Assembly (NCBI RefSeq): GCF_000331535.1
Contig: NZ_AMZN01000009.1
Coordinates: 1 to 64,000, forward strand
Source of the DNA: Fulvivirga imtechensis AK7
Lineage (GTDB): Bacteria > Bacteroidota > Bacteroidia > Cytophagales > Cyclobacteriaceae
Direction of reading: 5' to 3'
Length of the DNA stretch: 64,000 nucleotides
The position numbers were made by a program, and so were the translations under genes. Shown here in pieces: positions 44,945-53,970 of the stretch. The notes under the pieces are model-generated. The model was given only the letters and a program-made list of their open reading frames with translations, was not told the origin of the DNA and made no database searches. Position 1 is the first letter of the stretch; each line of letters opens with the position of its first letter.

Positions 44945-47893
44945 ATGCAAGATATATATACCTCACATGACACCCGCTTCTCCACACCTTCATCTGTTGA
45001 TGTAGACATATACAGGCTGGAAAATGACCTTCGTGCAGTGGTGAGTGGCGAAGTAAATTTTGATGATGGAGCCAAAGGATTATACGCCACAGATGCCTCC
45101 AACTACAGGCAGATCCCACTCGGAATTGTTGTTCCGAAACACGAGGAGGATATCATAAATGCTGTAAAAATATGTCATAAATATAAAGCTCCTGTGCTTA
45201 CCCGTGGCGGAGGGACTAGCCTGGCCGGTCAATGCTGTAATGTAGCTGTGGTCATTGACGTTTCGAAATACTTCAACAAAATACTTGATTTTAACCCGGA
45301 AAAAAAGCTCATCAAGGTTCAGACCGGACTGGTCCTGGATGAACTTAATCGATATATTAAAGATTCAGACCTGATCTTTGGCCCTGACCCTGCCACACAT
45401 ACGCATTGCACTATAGGTGGCATGATCGGCAACAATTCTTGCGGCGTGCATTCTGTCATGGCCGAATTTGCCGGAAATGGGGCTCGAATGGAGGATAATG
45501 TAGAATCTCTTACCATTTTAACCTACGATGGTCATAAAATGGAAGTAGGCCCTGTTTCTGGGGAAGAGTTAAAGACTATTATTCAAAAGGGCGGGCGAAA
45601 AGGCGAGATATTTCGGAAGTTGAAGGCTTTAAGTGAGGAACACGAAGACGAAATAAGAGAGAGGTTCCCCGATATACCAAGGCGAGTTTCAGGTTATAAC
45701 CTTCCCGAACTTTTACCCGAAAACAATTTTAACATAGCAAGGGCGCTTGTGGGAACGGAAGGCTCATGTGTGGTGGTACTGGACGCCACACTAAAGCTTA
45801 TTAACAAGCCGAAAGCAGCTTCATTGGTAGTGTTGGGCTACAAAGACATCTATGAAGCGGGAAATAATGTCCCTAAGGTACTGGAGTTCGAACCGGTAGG
45901 ACTTGAGGGCATGGATTATAGGCTGGTAGAGTTTATGAAAAAGAAAGACCTTCACCCCCAGCATCTCAGTCTCCTGCCCGAAGGCGATGGTTGGTTGATT
46001 GCTGAGTTTGGCGCGGAAGATCAGGATAAAGCCAACAAAAAGGCTAATGAGCTTATAGAAGCGTTAAAAAAAGACGACAACCCTCCGAGTATCAGGCTAT
46101 ACGACAACGAAAAAAAACAAGAAGCCATCTGGGACATCCGGGAGTCAGGTTTGGGGGCCACCGCCTGGGTCCCGGGTGAGGTAGAAAGTGTGCCGGGGTG
46201 GGAGGACTCTGCGGTTGCGCCCGGAAGGGTTGGTGAGTACCTCAGGGACCTCAATCAACTGTTCACCGATTATGGCTACCACCCCGCTTTATATGGTCAC
46301 TTTGGCCAGGGATGTATCCATTGCAGGGTCGGCTTTGATCTTTTTACTGCCGAAGGTCTCGAAAAATATCAGGATTTTACCATTAAGGCTACCGAACTCG
46401 TAAAACGGTACGGAGGCTCCATCTCAGGAGAACATGGTGACGGACAGGCCAGAGCAGATCTGCTGGAGATTATGTATGGGGAGAATATAGTACGTGCCTT
46501 CCGGGAGTTCAAAGCCATTTGGGACCCCGACTGGAAAATGAATCCCGGTAAAGTGGTGCAGCCGTATGGCCTGACCACGAATCTGAGGTGGGGTACTAAT
46601 TATAATCCTGATAAGACGAAGACTTATTTCCAATTCCCGGACGATGAGAATGACTTCAGAAGAAGCACTTTACGCTGTGTTGGCGTAGGCAAATGCAGAC
46701 GCAGTGAAGGCGGCACAATGTGTCCCAGTTTTATGGTTACCCATGAAGAAAAACACTCTACCCGTGGCCGGGCCAGGCTTCTTCATGAGATGGTGGTGGG
46801 TGACGTGGTTAAAAACAAGTGGAAAAACGAATCGGTTAAGGAGGCGCTTGACCTGTGCTTGTCATGCAAAGGCTGTAAAGGTGACTGTCCGGTAGATGTA
46901 GACGTGGCCACATACAAAGCGGAATTCCTGGCGCATTATTACAAGGGAAGGATCAGGCCAAGAGCAGCTTTTGCATTTGGACTAATATATTGGTGGGCGC
47001 GCTTAGGCTCGCTCATGCCCGGTGTAGTCAACTGGCTATCACGTGCGCCTGTGATTAAGACGATTATAAAGAAGATGGGAGATATTGCCTCTGAAAGAGA
47101 GCTGCCTAAATTTGCCCCAAATACTTTTCGCCAATGGTATAAGAGGAATAACAACGGTCAGGCTAAAAATAAATCGAAAGTAATTTTGTGGGCTGACACT
47201 TTTAATAATTTCTTTAAACCGGAAACGCTAATTGCCGGCAAAGAAGTGCTGGAAAGGGCAGGCTATCAGGTGGTGATCCCTGAAAAAATTCTTTGCTGTG
47301 GCAGGCCACTTTATGACTGGGGGATGTTAAAACAGGCCAGAAGAATGCTACGTGTGATCATCTCCTCACTCCAGGCGGATATTAGGTCAGGTACTCCGGT
47401 TGTCGGCCTGGAGCCAAGCTGTGTGGCCGTGTTCAGAGATGAACTCACAAACTTCTTCCCTCACGATAAGGATGCCGCAAGGCTTAAGGAGCAGACTTTT
47501 ACACTGGCAGAATTTCTCCTCAAAGAGGATGTTGACTTGCCTGAATACCACAAAAAAGCCCTGATCCACCGGCATTGCCATCACCAGGCGATCATGAAAT
47601 TTGACAGCGATGAGGAAGTACTTAAAAAACTGGGACTGAAATATCAAATTCTCGACTCCGGATGCTGTGGCATGGCCGGCGCCTTTGGTTATGAAGAAGG
47701 CGCCCGTTATGAAATATCTATAAAGGCCGGTGAAAGATACCTGCTACCACATGTCAGAAAAGCCGATCGGGAAACCATCATTATGACTGATGGCTTTAGC
47801 TGCCGTGAACAGATTGAACAATGCACAGATCGAAGCGCAAAACACCTGGCGGAGGTACTTCTGGAGGCTATGGAACGGGGAAAAATGGAATGA
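44945..47893 (+). CDS. FAD-linked / 4Fe-4S 2-hydroxyacid dehydrogenase fusion (GlcD-GlpC type)
   Basis: A 982-residue fusion. Residues ~30-520 are an FAD-binding-4 oxidase (PVLTRGGGTSLAGQCCNVAV, and the C-terminal SGEHGDGQAR). A ferredoxin-like pair of clusters follows (CVGVGKCRRSEGGTMCP, and CLSCKGCKGDCPVDVD). The C-terminal part has two CCG-type cysteine-rich domains (KILCCGRPL, DSGCCGMAGAFGYE). Such fusions oxidise D-lactate, glycolate or related acids and pass electrons to quinone. It closes the three-gene operon with the TPP and enolase-type enzymes, pointing to degradation of a hydroxyacid or sugar acid. Confidence 0.9.
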   Translation: MQDIYTSHDTRFSTPSSVDVDIYRLENDLRAVVSGEVNFDDGAKGLYATDASNYRQIPLGIVVPKHEEDIINAVKICHKYKAPVLTRGGGTSLAGQCCNVAVVIDVSKYFNKILDFNPEKKLIKVQTGLVLDELNRYIKDSDLIFGPDPATHTHCTIGGMIGNNSCGVHSVMAEFAGNGARMEDNVESLTILTYDGHKMEVGPVSGEELKTIIQKGGRKGEIFRKLKALSEEHEDEIRERFPDIPRRVSGYNLPELLPENNFNIARALVGTEGSCVVVLDATLKLINKPKAASLVVLGYKDIYEAGNNVPKVLEFEPVGLEGMDYRLVEFMKKKDLHPQHLSLLPEGDGWLIAEFGAEDQDKANKKANELIEALKKDDNPPSIRLYDNEKKQEAIWDIRESGLGATAWVPGEVESVPGWEDSAVAPGRVGEYLRDLNQLFTDYGYHPALYGHFGQGCIHCRVGFDLFTAEGLEKYQDFTIKATELVKRYGGSISGEHGDGQARADLLEIMYGENIVRAFREFKAIWDPDWKMNPGKVVQPYGLTTNLRWGTNYNPDKTKTYFQFPDDENDFRRSTLRCVGVGKCRRSEGGTMCPSFMVTHEEKHSTRGRARLLHEMVVGDVVKNKWKNESVKEALDLCLSCKGCKGDCPVDVDVATYKAEFLAHYYKGRIRPRAAFAFGLIYWWARLGSLMPGVVNWLSRAPVIKTIIKKMGDIASERELPKFAPNTFRQWYKRNNNGQAKNKSKVILWADTFNNFFKPETLIAGKEVLERAGYQVVIPEKILCCGRPLYDWGMLKQARRMLRVIISSLQADIRSGTPVVGLEPSCVAVFRDELTNFFPHDKDAARLKEQTFTLAEFLLKEDVDLPEYHKKALIHRHCHHQAIMKFDSDEEVLKKLGLKYQILDSGCCGMAGAFGYEEGARYEISIKAGERYLLPHVRKADRETIIMTDGFSCREQIEQCTDRSAKHLAEVLLEAMERGKME

Positions 47894-47952
47894 AGGGTAG
47901 TATCTTAGACCAAATTAGAATATTATTGCACTCCTTAATCTGAAAAACTCCC

Positions 47953-48756
47953 ATGCACCGACTTTGCAACATATACGTTCTGGCAATGGCTTTTGCTATT
48001 ATTTCCTGTACAGCTTCAAAACAAACAACCTCAACTGGCGAACGGCAGTTATCACAGCAGTTGGTTACCAGTGTATTATGGTACCAGCAATCTGCTGAAA
48101 TGGTTGCCTCTTACCTACAGGCATATGAATATGGTAAGTTGGTACTTGCCGCCAAAATAGATACCATCGCTTCTGAGCGACCACTCGCAGTGGTGTTAGA
48201 TATAGATGAAACTGTGCTAGACAACAGCCCCTACGAAGTTAAACAAATAAAAAAGGGACAAGTATACCAATTTGCTACCTGGAAAGCCTGGACGGATCAA
48301 GCCAGAGCAAAAGCGCTGCCAGGGGCTTTAGACTTTATAAACTTTGCCAAAAGCAAAGGGGTCGAGGTATTTTACATCTCAAATCGAAGAGAAAATGAAT
48401 TGAACGCTACTATTCAGAACCTGCAAAACCTTGGATTTCCCAATGCTGATGCCAAACATGTATATCTACGAAGCGCCACCAGTGATAAAACCGCTAGACG
48501 GGATCTTGTCGCTGAAAGCTTCAATATCATCTTATTTGTAGGTGATAACCTCACTGATTACTCTGAAATATATGCCAATCGCGGTGAAAACCTGGGCAAA
48601 GAGGCTATAATGAAGAATAAAGCCGACCTGCTGTATAACTTCATTATGCTGCCCAACCCTATGTATGGAGAATGGGAAAGCGCGATCTACGACAATGACA
48701 ACAGCATCAGTGCGGAAGAGAAGCTAAAGAAAAGGTTAGAGGTTTTGGAGGACTGA
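47953..48756 (+). CDS. 5'-nucleotidase, lipoprotein e(P4)-type acid phosphatase
   Basis: A 267-residue lipoprotein (AIISC, Cys19) of the HAD class B/C acid phosphatase family. The nucleophile motif is LDIDETVLDNSPY, Asp83 and Asp85. The FYISNR and FVGDNLTDYSE motifs give the remaining HAD residues. It dephosphorylates nucleotides at the outer surface or in the periplasm. The last ~40 residues are an extension beyond the family's core. Confidence 0.92.
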   Translation: MHRLCNIYVLAMAFAIISCTASKQTTSTGERQLSQQLVTSVLWYQQSAEMVASYLQAYEYGKLVLAAKIDTIASERPLAVVLDIDETVLDNSPYEVKQIKKGQVYQFATWKAWTDQARAKALPGALDFINFAKSKGVEVFYISNRRENELNATIQNLQNLGFPNADAKHVYLRSATSDKTARRDLVAESFNIILFVGDNLTDYSEIYANRGENLGKEAIMKNKADLLYNFIMLPNPMYGEWESAIYDNDNSISAEEKLKKRLEVLED

Positions 48757-48995
48757 TTTTTTTTCTGTTTGATGTTTGGGGTTTGGGGTTTGTCGGTGAA
48801 GAACTGCGAACTCTGAACTGTGAACGGTAAACTGGCTGATGCTTCTGTCTTCCGACTCCCACATCATTCATCGGATGAGATTTGCTTTGAGAAGACACTC
48901 ATCCGATGAAAGCCACACACCGATCACCGATTACTGATTACTTCACCACTCATGACTCATGACTAACTACTCAATACTCACCCTGCCTACTGCTT

Positions 48996-49448
48996 CTACT
49001 TCCTATCCCTGGTATCTACAATAATCGTCACGGGCCCGTCATTGACAAGGCTTACTTTCATATCTGCCCCAAACTCTCCGGTTTGTACTTTTTTGTCCAG
49101 CTCGCTTTCGATGGCCGCGATAAACTTTTCGTATAGTGGTACAGCCACATCCGGTTTTGCCGCTTTAATGTAGGAAGGCCTGTTTCCCTTTTTTGTACTG
49201 GCATGAAGTGTAAATTGGCTGATCAGTAATATATCTCCGTCAACATTTAGCAGGCTCTCATTCATCACCCCATTTTCATCGTTAAAAATGCGCATATTCA
49301 CGATTTTTCTACTGAGCCAGTCTATATCTTCCTCACCGTCTGCCTCCTCAATGCCCAACAACACCAGCAGGCCTTTGCCTATTTCTCCTTTTATCTTCCC
49401 ATTAATCTTCACTGACGATTCGGATACTCTTTGGATGACTGCAATCAT
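48996..49448 (-). CDS. dtd: D-aminoacyl-tRNA deacylase
   Basis: A 150-residue Dtd enzyme that hydrolyses D-aminoacyl-tRNA, protecting translation. The family motifs MIAVIQRVSESSV, LLISQFTLHASTKKG and NDGPVTIIVDT are all present. Length matches. It lies four bases downstream of an NAD(P)-binding oxidoreductase gene on the same strand. Confidence 0.95.
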   Translation of the reverse strand: MIAVIQRVSESSVKINGKIKGEIGKGLLVLLGIEEADGEEDIDWLSRKIVNMRIFNDENGVMNESLLNVDGDILLISQFTLHASTKKGNRPSYIKAAKPDVAVPLYEKFIAAIESELDKKVQTGEFGADMKVSLVNDGPVTIIVDTRDRK

Positions 49449-49451
49449 TAT

Positions 49452-50108
49452 TTAATAGTTCTGTAGTGCTTTGGATTCGTGAATATGCCTGCCCGGACGA
49501 TTTTCCTTAGCGATAGTATGCATCGCACGAGCCACCTTTATGGCATCAATGGCTTTATATTTTTTCAGAGGCCCGATAAATAAAAATCCGAAAATTTTGA
49601 AAAACACCTGAGCAGCGCTTTCGCCCGGTCTCGACTCCTCTCTTTGTCCCATGAGCAAGGCCGGTCGAAAAATATGGTAGCTGCTGTATCCGACCGTATC
49701 GATAGCTTCTTCTGCCTCTCCCTTCACCCTGTTGTAAAAGATGGATGAACCTTTATCCGCTCCAAGTGCAGAGATCAAAAGATATTGTTTGGCATTATTT
49801 CTTTTTGCCAGATGTGCTATCAGGAGAGGATAATCATAATCTACTTTTCTGAATTTCTCTTTGCTGCCGGCTTTTTTCATGGTAGAGCCTAAACAGCAGA
49901 AAATATCATCGGCAGTCATTCGGGGGGCATACTCCTCCAGTCGTTCAAAATCTACCGTCAGACTTTTCAATTTGGCGCTCTTACCTTCCATAGGCTTCCT
50001 GGTAAGGACGATCACCTCTTCATAATAAGGGTCCTGCAGAAGCAACTCCAAAAGCTTACCCCCTACTAACCCCGTAGCCCCGGCTATAAGTGCAGTTTTT
50101 TTACCCAT
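49452..50108 (-). CDS. NAD(P)H-binding short oxidoreductase
   Basis: A 218-residue protein of the NAD(P)-binding Rossmann (NmrA/HIM1-like) family, beginning KKTALIAGATGLVGGKLLELL with GATGLVG as the dinucleotide loop. The YLLISALGADKGSSIFYNRVKGEAE region holds a Ser/Tyr/Lys-like set (S..Y..K). Related proteins are annotated as oxidoreductase or NAD-dependent epimerase; the substrate is unknown. It shares an operon with dtd. Confidence 0.85.
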   Translation of the reverse strand: MGKKTALIAGATGLVGGKLLELLLQDPYYEEVIVLTRKPMEGKSAKLKSLTVDFERLEEYAPRMTADDIFCCLGSTMKKAGSKEKFRKVDYDYPLLIAHLAKRNNAKQYLLISALGADKGSSIFYNRVKGEAEEAIDTVGYSSYHIFRPALLMGQREESRPGESAAQVFFKIFGFLFIGPLKKYKAIDAIKVARAMHTIAKENRPGRHIHESKALQNY

Positions 50109-50278
50109 AGATGTGGCTGTTTAGTACTCCAAATATATAAAACAGACCGGGGCAGAAAAAATATAAGTTTGAACACATCGTTTATATCTTTATCCGATTA
50201 AACCCGGCTACTTTTAATTTGACTTCGGCTTTATTAAATTAGTACATTCAAAATGTTGTCCACAATAGAACAGGCTTT

Positions 50279-50683
50279 ATGGAAAATATCAACGATAATA
50301 AATTTTTTAGAAGCGCCAGACAGCGGGCGGGAAAAATTTTAGATAATAGAGAAAGGCTCCTCAACCTTCTGAAGGCGTCTGGCGATAAAATAAAAGAAAT
50401 TGACCTGACTAAAATGCGGGAAAATAAATTCGTTGACCGCCTGAAAGTGATTATCAGAATGGTAAAAGCCTATAAAAATGGGGAGTACCGTGGTGTTCAA
50501 ATACAAAATATCCTACTTCTGGTAGCGGCATTACTATACTTTGTAACTCCAATTGACCTTATCCCTGACTTTATTCCCATTACGGGATTTGTTGATGATT
50601 TTGCAGTAGTTGTATGGGTTTACAGTAGGCTACAGGAAGAAATCGACAAGTTTATTCTGTGGGAAAAGCAGACTGCGGATTGA
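50279..50683 (+). CDS. YkvA family (DUF1232) membrane protein
   Basis: A 134-residue YkvA/DUF1232 protein. The signature is at about residues 75-125: IQNILLLVAALLYFVTPIDLIPDFIP, then ITGFVDDFAVVVWVYS, a hydrophobic pair of segments. Function is unknown. It is monocistronic. Confidence 0.87.
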   Translation: MENINDNKFFRSARQRAGKILDNRERLLNLLKASGDKIKEIDLTKMRENKFVDRLKVIIRMVKAYKNGEYRGVQIQNILLLVAALLYFVTPIDLIPDFIPITGFVDDFAVVVWVYSRLQEEIDKFILWEKQTAD

Positions 50684-51130
50684 TGAAGTAATAGAGGTGT
50701 TTTAGAGGAAGTTGAAAGGTCCACCTCCGTCCTTCGGACACCTCCGCCAGCGGAAGACAGTGCTAACTAAATGCACGAAAGGCTAACAAGTAATTTTCCA
50801 ATTATCGAAAGGAGTGGTCTTGTGCAAAAAAACACTGGATTCGGAAAAATATTTGTCTGACAGTTTTTTTACCGTACCTGACGAGGATAGAAGTTCTTGG
50901 ATTTTAAGCAGGATGCTACAGTTTGCTAACGCAAATATGTTTTGCAACAACATATTTTCCAAGAAACATGGTGTCAGACGGTTCAAAACCGTCAGACGCC
51001 TACACTACTACCAGTTAAAACCACCACATCATCCTATGGTTGAAATTAGAGAATTAGTATTTTTAAAGCACTAAATTGAATTAGCTCTTCTAACTTTGAG
51101 GTTCTCTCTTCGACCTCTCTGCGGTTAAAG
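50684..51130. other. Repeat-bearing region without genes
   Basis: 447 bases. It contains the 50-base module at 50721-50770 (match to 121-170), a GACGGTT/AACCGTC hairpin at 50977-50993, and GACCTCTCTGCGGTT near 51110-51125, a CACAGAGG-family word. The open frame at 50814-51074 crosses the hairpin and is not protein-like. Confidence 0.55.
50721..50770. repeat. CCACCTCCG repeat module, second copy
   Basis: Aligns without gaps to 121-170 with about six differences. It includes the CCTCCGCCAGCGGA hairpin core and the following GACAGTGCTAA. Confidence 0.7.
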
Positions 51131-51652
51131 CTAAAACGCCTGTCTGATCTCGTTCTTCACCTCTCGAAGCGCATGTTGGATAGGATCTACCTGCTTTTCA
51201 CCTGCTTTTTCAAATAATTTTCTGGCAAGATCGATACTGGTAGCCTCCTGAGGCAGGTTACTCACCACATCGTTGATCATCAGTATGAGGTCCTCTTTGG
51301 CCGATTTCACCAGATCCCATGATTTTTCGCTCATATACATCTGCTGAGAAACATTGTGATTGTATTCTTCCCGGATTTCATTAAGCAATATCTGCTGGAA
51401 TTCACGCGCTGAATACTGACCGTTATTCAACCTTACCACCAGGTTATCAGGGGTTATTCTTTCCAGGAAAAGACAGATCCTTTCATAAGCATGAAGCCTG
51501 TTGGGTAAAATAGTTTCAATACTTCTACCCCTGATCTCTAAATGATGTTTGGTCAATTCCTTATCCAAGAATGATTTTACCACCAAATACATAGCGTAAA
51601 GTACCGCAGCAGCAGGTATCAAAAGCTTTCCAAATTCTATTGCTAATTCCAT
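51131..51652 (-). CDS. Membrane-anchored conserved protein, unknown
   Basis: A 173-residue protein with one N-terminal transmembrane segment (about residues 8-27) and a soluble helical remainder. The region RGRSIETILPNRLHAYERICLFLERI is charged and conserved-looking, resembling uncharacterised Bacteroidota proteins of this size. No catalytic motif is seen. It is divergent from the sigma factor gene. Confidence 0.7.
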   Translation of the reverse strand: MELAIEFGKLLIPAAAVLYAMYLVVKSFLDKELTKHHLEIRGRSIETILPNRLHAYERICLFLERITPDNLVVRLNNGQYSAREFQQILLNEIREEYNHNVSQQMYMSEKSWDLVKSAKEDLILMINDVVSNLPQEATSIDLARKLFEKAGEKQVDPIQHALREVKNEIRQAF

Positions 51653-51846
51653 AAATAAACTAATGTTTGCACTAATGTACTGGTATCTCGTTAAAATTAA
51701 AAAGCAGCGCTTTTCTTAAGGACAAGCACAAATAAAAATCGTGGATTTATACAGGATGTCATTTTATTCTAAATTAATAACTTAGTCGCTGTTCGGGGCG
51801 TAGATTAAATGAAAATAGCACATTGAGTATAAAATTTTTGTATGGT

Positions 51847-51877
51847 TGTTTACTTTTAAAAAGTTTTAACACTAACT
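51847..51877 (+). promoter_or_regulatory. Shared TGTTTAC-N16-CACTAACT motif, site 1 (sigma gene)
   Basis: TGTTTAC at 51847-51853, 16-base spacer, CACTAACT at 51870-51877. Its right half ends immediately before the GTG start of the sigma factor gene. The upstream side is A/T-rich. Spacing is exactly the same at three other places (53525, 54965, 62695). It looks like an ECF-sigma promoter for autoregulation. Confidence 0.7.
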
Positions 51878-51878
51878 A

Positions 51879-52454
51879 GTGAAGGAAGACAGCAACAACA
51901 TCGTTCAACGGATCAGGCAAGGCGACTCCTCCTGTTTGGAGGAATTGGTCATTGCTTATAAAAACTATTGTACCAATGGCTTAAGAAAGAAAGTGGGCTG
52001 TACGGGAGAAGAAGCGGAAGAGTTGTTTATCGATGCCTTGCTGGAGCTGAGAGATAAAATACTTGAAGGTAAGCTGGACAGGCTGATCAATACCAAGAGT
52101 TATATTTTTGGTATTTGTCAAAATATGTGGTTAGCACAAAAAAGACAGGAGCGAAAAACCCTGGAAAAAAAAAAGGATATCGAAATATACTATAGTGCTT
52201 ACCTCGAGAATGATTTTTTATTTTCTCAAAATGGTGCGGATTATAAGATGCAATTAATAGAAATAGCATATCAGGCACTTGAAAGCATAGATGAAAAATG
52301 TCGCATGATCATCAAATATTTCTATCTTGAGAAAAGAAGCATGGACGAAATTGCTGAATTACTGGATTTTGCAAGCCCCGATGTGGCTAAGACATCAAAA
52401 TCAAGGTGTTTCAAAAAATTAGTGGATAAAGCAAAAGAACTTGAGCAAAGCTAG
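51879..52454 (+). CDS. Sigma-70 family (ECF-like) RNA polymerase sigma factor
   Basis: A 191-residue two-domain sigma factor. Region 2 covers about residues 10-85 (INTKSYIFGICQNMWLAQ segment). Region 4 has the HTH at about 135-185 (MIIKYFYLEKRSMDEIAELL). It lacks regions 1.1 and 3, as in ECF factors. The GTG start at 51879 is needed to keep the first region-2 helix (IVQRIRQGDSSCLEELVIAY). The next gene begins directly after its stop and encodes a membrane protein that could be its anti-sigma. A shared promoter-like motif ends right at this gene's start, so autoregulation is likely; leaderless transcription is possible. Confidence 0.87.
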   Translation: MKEDSNNIVQRIRQGDSSCLEELVIAYKNYCTNGLRKKVGCTGEEAEELFIDALLELRDKILEGKLDRLINTKSYIFGICQNMWLAQKRQERKTLEKKKDIEIYYSAYLENDFLFSQNGADYKMQLIEIAYQALESIDEKCRMIIKYFYLEKRSMDEIAELLDFASPDVAKTSKSRCFKKLVDKAKELEQS

Positions 52455-53174
52455 ATGTCAATTAAAGATGAACATAGGGCGCTAATAGACAGCTACCTCA
52501 GCAATACGCTGAGTGAAAGTGATAAAGCTGATCTGGTACGACTTCTTGAAGAACACCCCGAACTGGAAGAGTTGGTACTCGAGGAGAAAAGGATAGTCAC
52601 TGCCCTGCAAGCAAGTGAAAAGGCTCAACTCAAAAAACACTTAAAAACAGTAGCAAACAATACACCCCAAAAATCGTCCGGCTTTTTTCCTGCCTGGTGG
52701 CTCGCGGCCGCTTCAGCCACACTGATTGTTTCAATAGGCTATTTCTTCTATTTGAATAACAGTTCGCTGGAGATAACATTTAATGAATACTACGAACCAT
52801 ATCCCGCCATCTCAGTTCAAAGAGGACAAATTACGGATATCAACAGCGCTCTAAAATTATATAGCCAGGGCAAGTATAAAGAAGCAATCGAGGCATTCGG
52901 TGACCTGACACTTTCAGACAACCCTACTTACTATCTTTACCTGGGCAACTGCTATTTACAAACAAAGGACCCCAATAAGGCCATTGAAATTTTTAAGACG
53001 GTAAATAGAGAAAGCAACGACACCATTTTAAAACAAAATGCTCAGTGGTATCTGGCACTGGCGTATCTTAAAAAAGAAGACCTACAGCAAACAAGGAAAA
53101 TACTGAAAGAGATTATTCAGAATGAAGGTATCTATGCCGAACATGCAGAAAAGCTGCTCGGGAAGCTGGATTGA
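52455..53174 (+). CDS. Membrane-anchored TPR protein, probable anti-sigma factor
   Basis: A 239-residue protein whose ATG follows the sigma stop codon with no gap. Residues 1-75 are helical and acidic (IDSYLSNTLSESDKADLVRLL), resembling the cytoplasmic sigma-binding part of membrane anti-sigma factors. A transmembrane helix lies at about 79-98 (WWLAAASATLIVSIGYFFYL). The C-terminal part (about 125-235) has three TPR-like repeats (LKLYSQGKYKEAIEAFGDL; YYLYLGNCYLQTKDPNKAIEIF; LALAYLKKEDLQQTRKIL) presumably in the periplasm. Position and topology suggest control of the upstream sigma factor; there is no direct motif proof. Confidence 0.75.
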   Translation: MSIKDEHRALIDSYLSNTLSESDKADLVRLLEEHPELEELVLEEKRIVTALQASEKAQLKKHLKTVANNTPQKSSGFFPAWWLAAASATLIVSIGYFFYLNNSSLEITFNEYYEPYPAISVQRGQITDINSALKLYSQGKYKEAIEAFGDLTLSDNPTYYLYLGNCYLQTKDPNKAIEIFKTVNRESNDTILKQNAQWYLALAYLKKEDLQQTRKILKEIIQNEGIYAEHAEKLLGKLD

Positions 53175-53589
53175 ACCTTTTTGGAGACGGCATTAAAATA
53201 TTCACCACCTACAAGCATGTAAGTAATTAGGCGATATTTGCTTAAAAACATTCCCTTTCCATACGATTTTCTTATATAAACAAGCGTTTCTCATTTCAGA
53301 TCAAACCGAAAGCGGAGACATTATAATCTGGTTAACTTATTTGTAATTATTGGCCATTCGGTACAGCGCCTCAAATTTTAGCAGACTGCATCAGATGTTT
53401 TTTATAGTTCAGTGACTTATGTGTGTATGGCTTAATCCACACAGCTCTGTTTTAATCCACGGAAAAAAATACCGCCTGGCCACTTACCTCATGATGTAAG
53501 AATTTTATTTTTTTCACAAAAACCTGTTTACCTATTTCCATTAGCGACACTAACTTTTTAAAGACAAGCCAAAACTTAAAAGACCCTTT
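53175..53589. other. Intergenic region upstream of the first small HTH gene
   Basis: 415 AT-rich bases with no open frame worth calling. The functional content is the promoter-like motif at 53525-53555 preceded by T-rich stretches; the rest is unassigned. Confidence 0.6.
53525..53555 (+). promoter_or_regulatory. Shared TGTTTAC-N16-CACTAACT motif, site 2 (HTH gene 1)
   Basis: TGTTTAC 53525-53531, CACTAACT 53548-53555, 34 bases before the ATG at 53590. The region after it (TTTTTAAAGAC) is also similar to that following site 3. Confidence 0.75.
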
Positions 53590-53868
53590 ATGAAGTTTGA
53601 ACAGTACCTCAAGAACATCGAAAGACTCGATCAATTGATCAGACTAAAAAATACAGGTTGCCCCGACAGCCTTGCTTCCAGACTCCACCTTTCCAGAAGC
53701 ACCTTATACAGGTACCTGGACCTTATGAAGTCAATGGGCGCACCTATTACTTATGATCTGTTCAGAGAGAGCTTTATCTATGAGTACCCTGTCAATTTCG
53801 CCATGGGTTTTCACGAGGTCTATTGTCCGGAGGAACATCCCTTTTGCCTGGAAGCTAACACTTTTTAA
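53590..53868 (+). CDS. Small HTH protein 1
   Basis: A 92-residue protein whose N-terminal ~65 residues form an HTH_11-like DNA-binding domain (IERLDQLIRLKNTGCPDSLA, then RLHLSRSTLYRYLDLMKSMG). It matches the second small HTH protein at 55021 in sequence and layout. The C-terminal extension (YPVNFAMGFHEVYCPEEHPFC) is unique and has two Cys. It is likely the regulator of the following kinase-like gene and perhaps of the RiPP genes. Driven by shared motif site 2. Confidence 0.72.
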   Translation: MKFEQYLKNIERLDQLIRLKNTGCPDSLASRLHLSRSTLYRYLDLMKSMGAPITYDLFRESFIYEYPVNFAMGFHEVYCPEEHPFCLEANTF

Positions 53869-53970
53869 ACAGCAGTCTCAGCTTTTGAGACTACCGGCTT
53901 TTAATGTTGCTGTAGATTCAGCCTATTCAGGCAACACACTTGAAAATATTTGAATTGAAAAATTTATCCA

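Noticed and set aside
50814-51074. 86-codon frame in the repeat-rich gap
   Set aside because: Translated through a GACGGTT/AACCGTC hairpin repeat; no domain or start signal.
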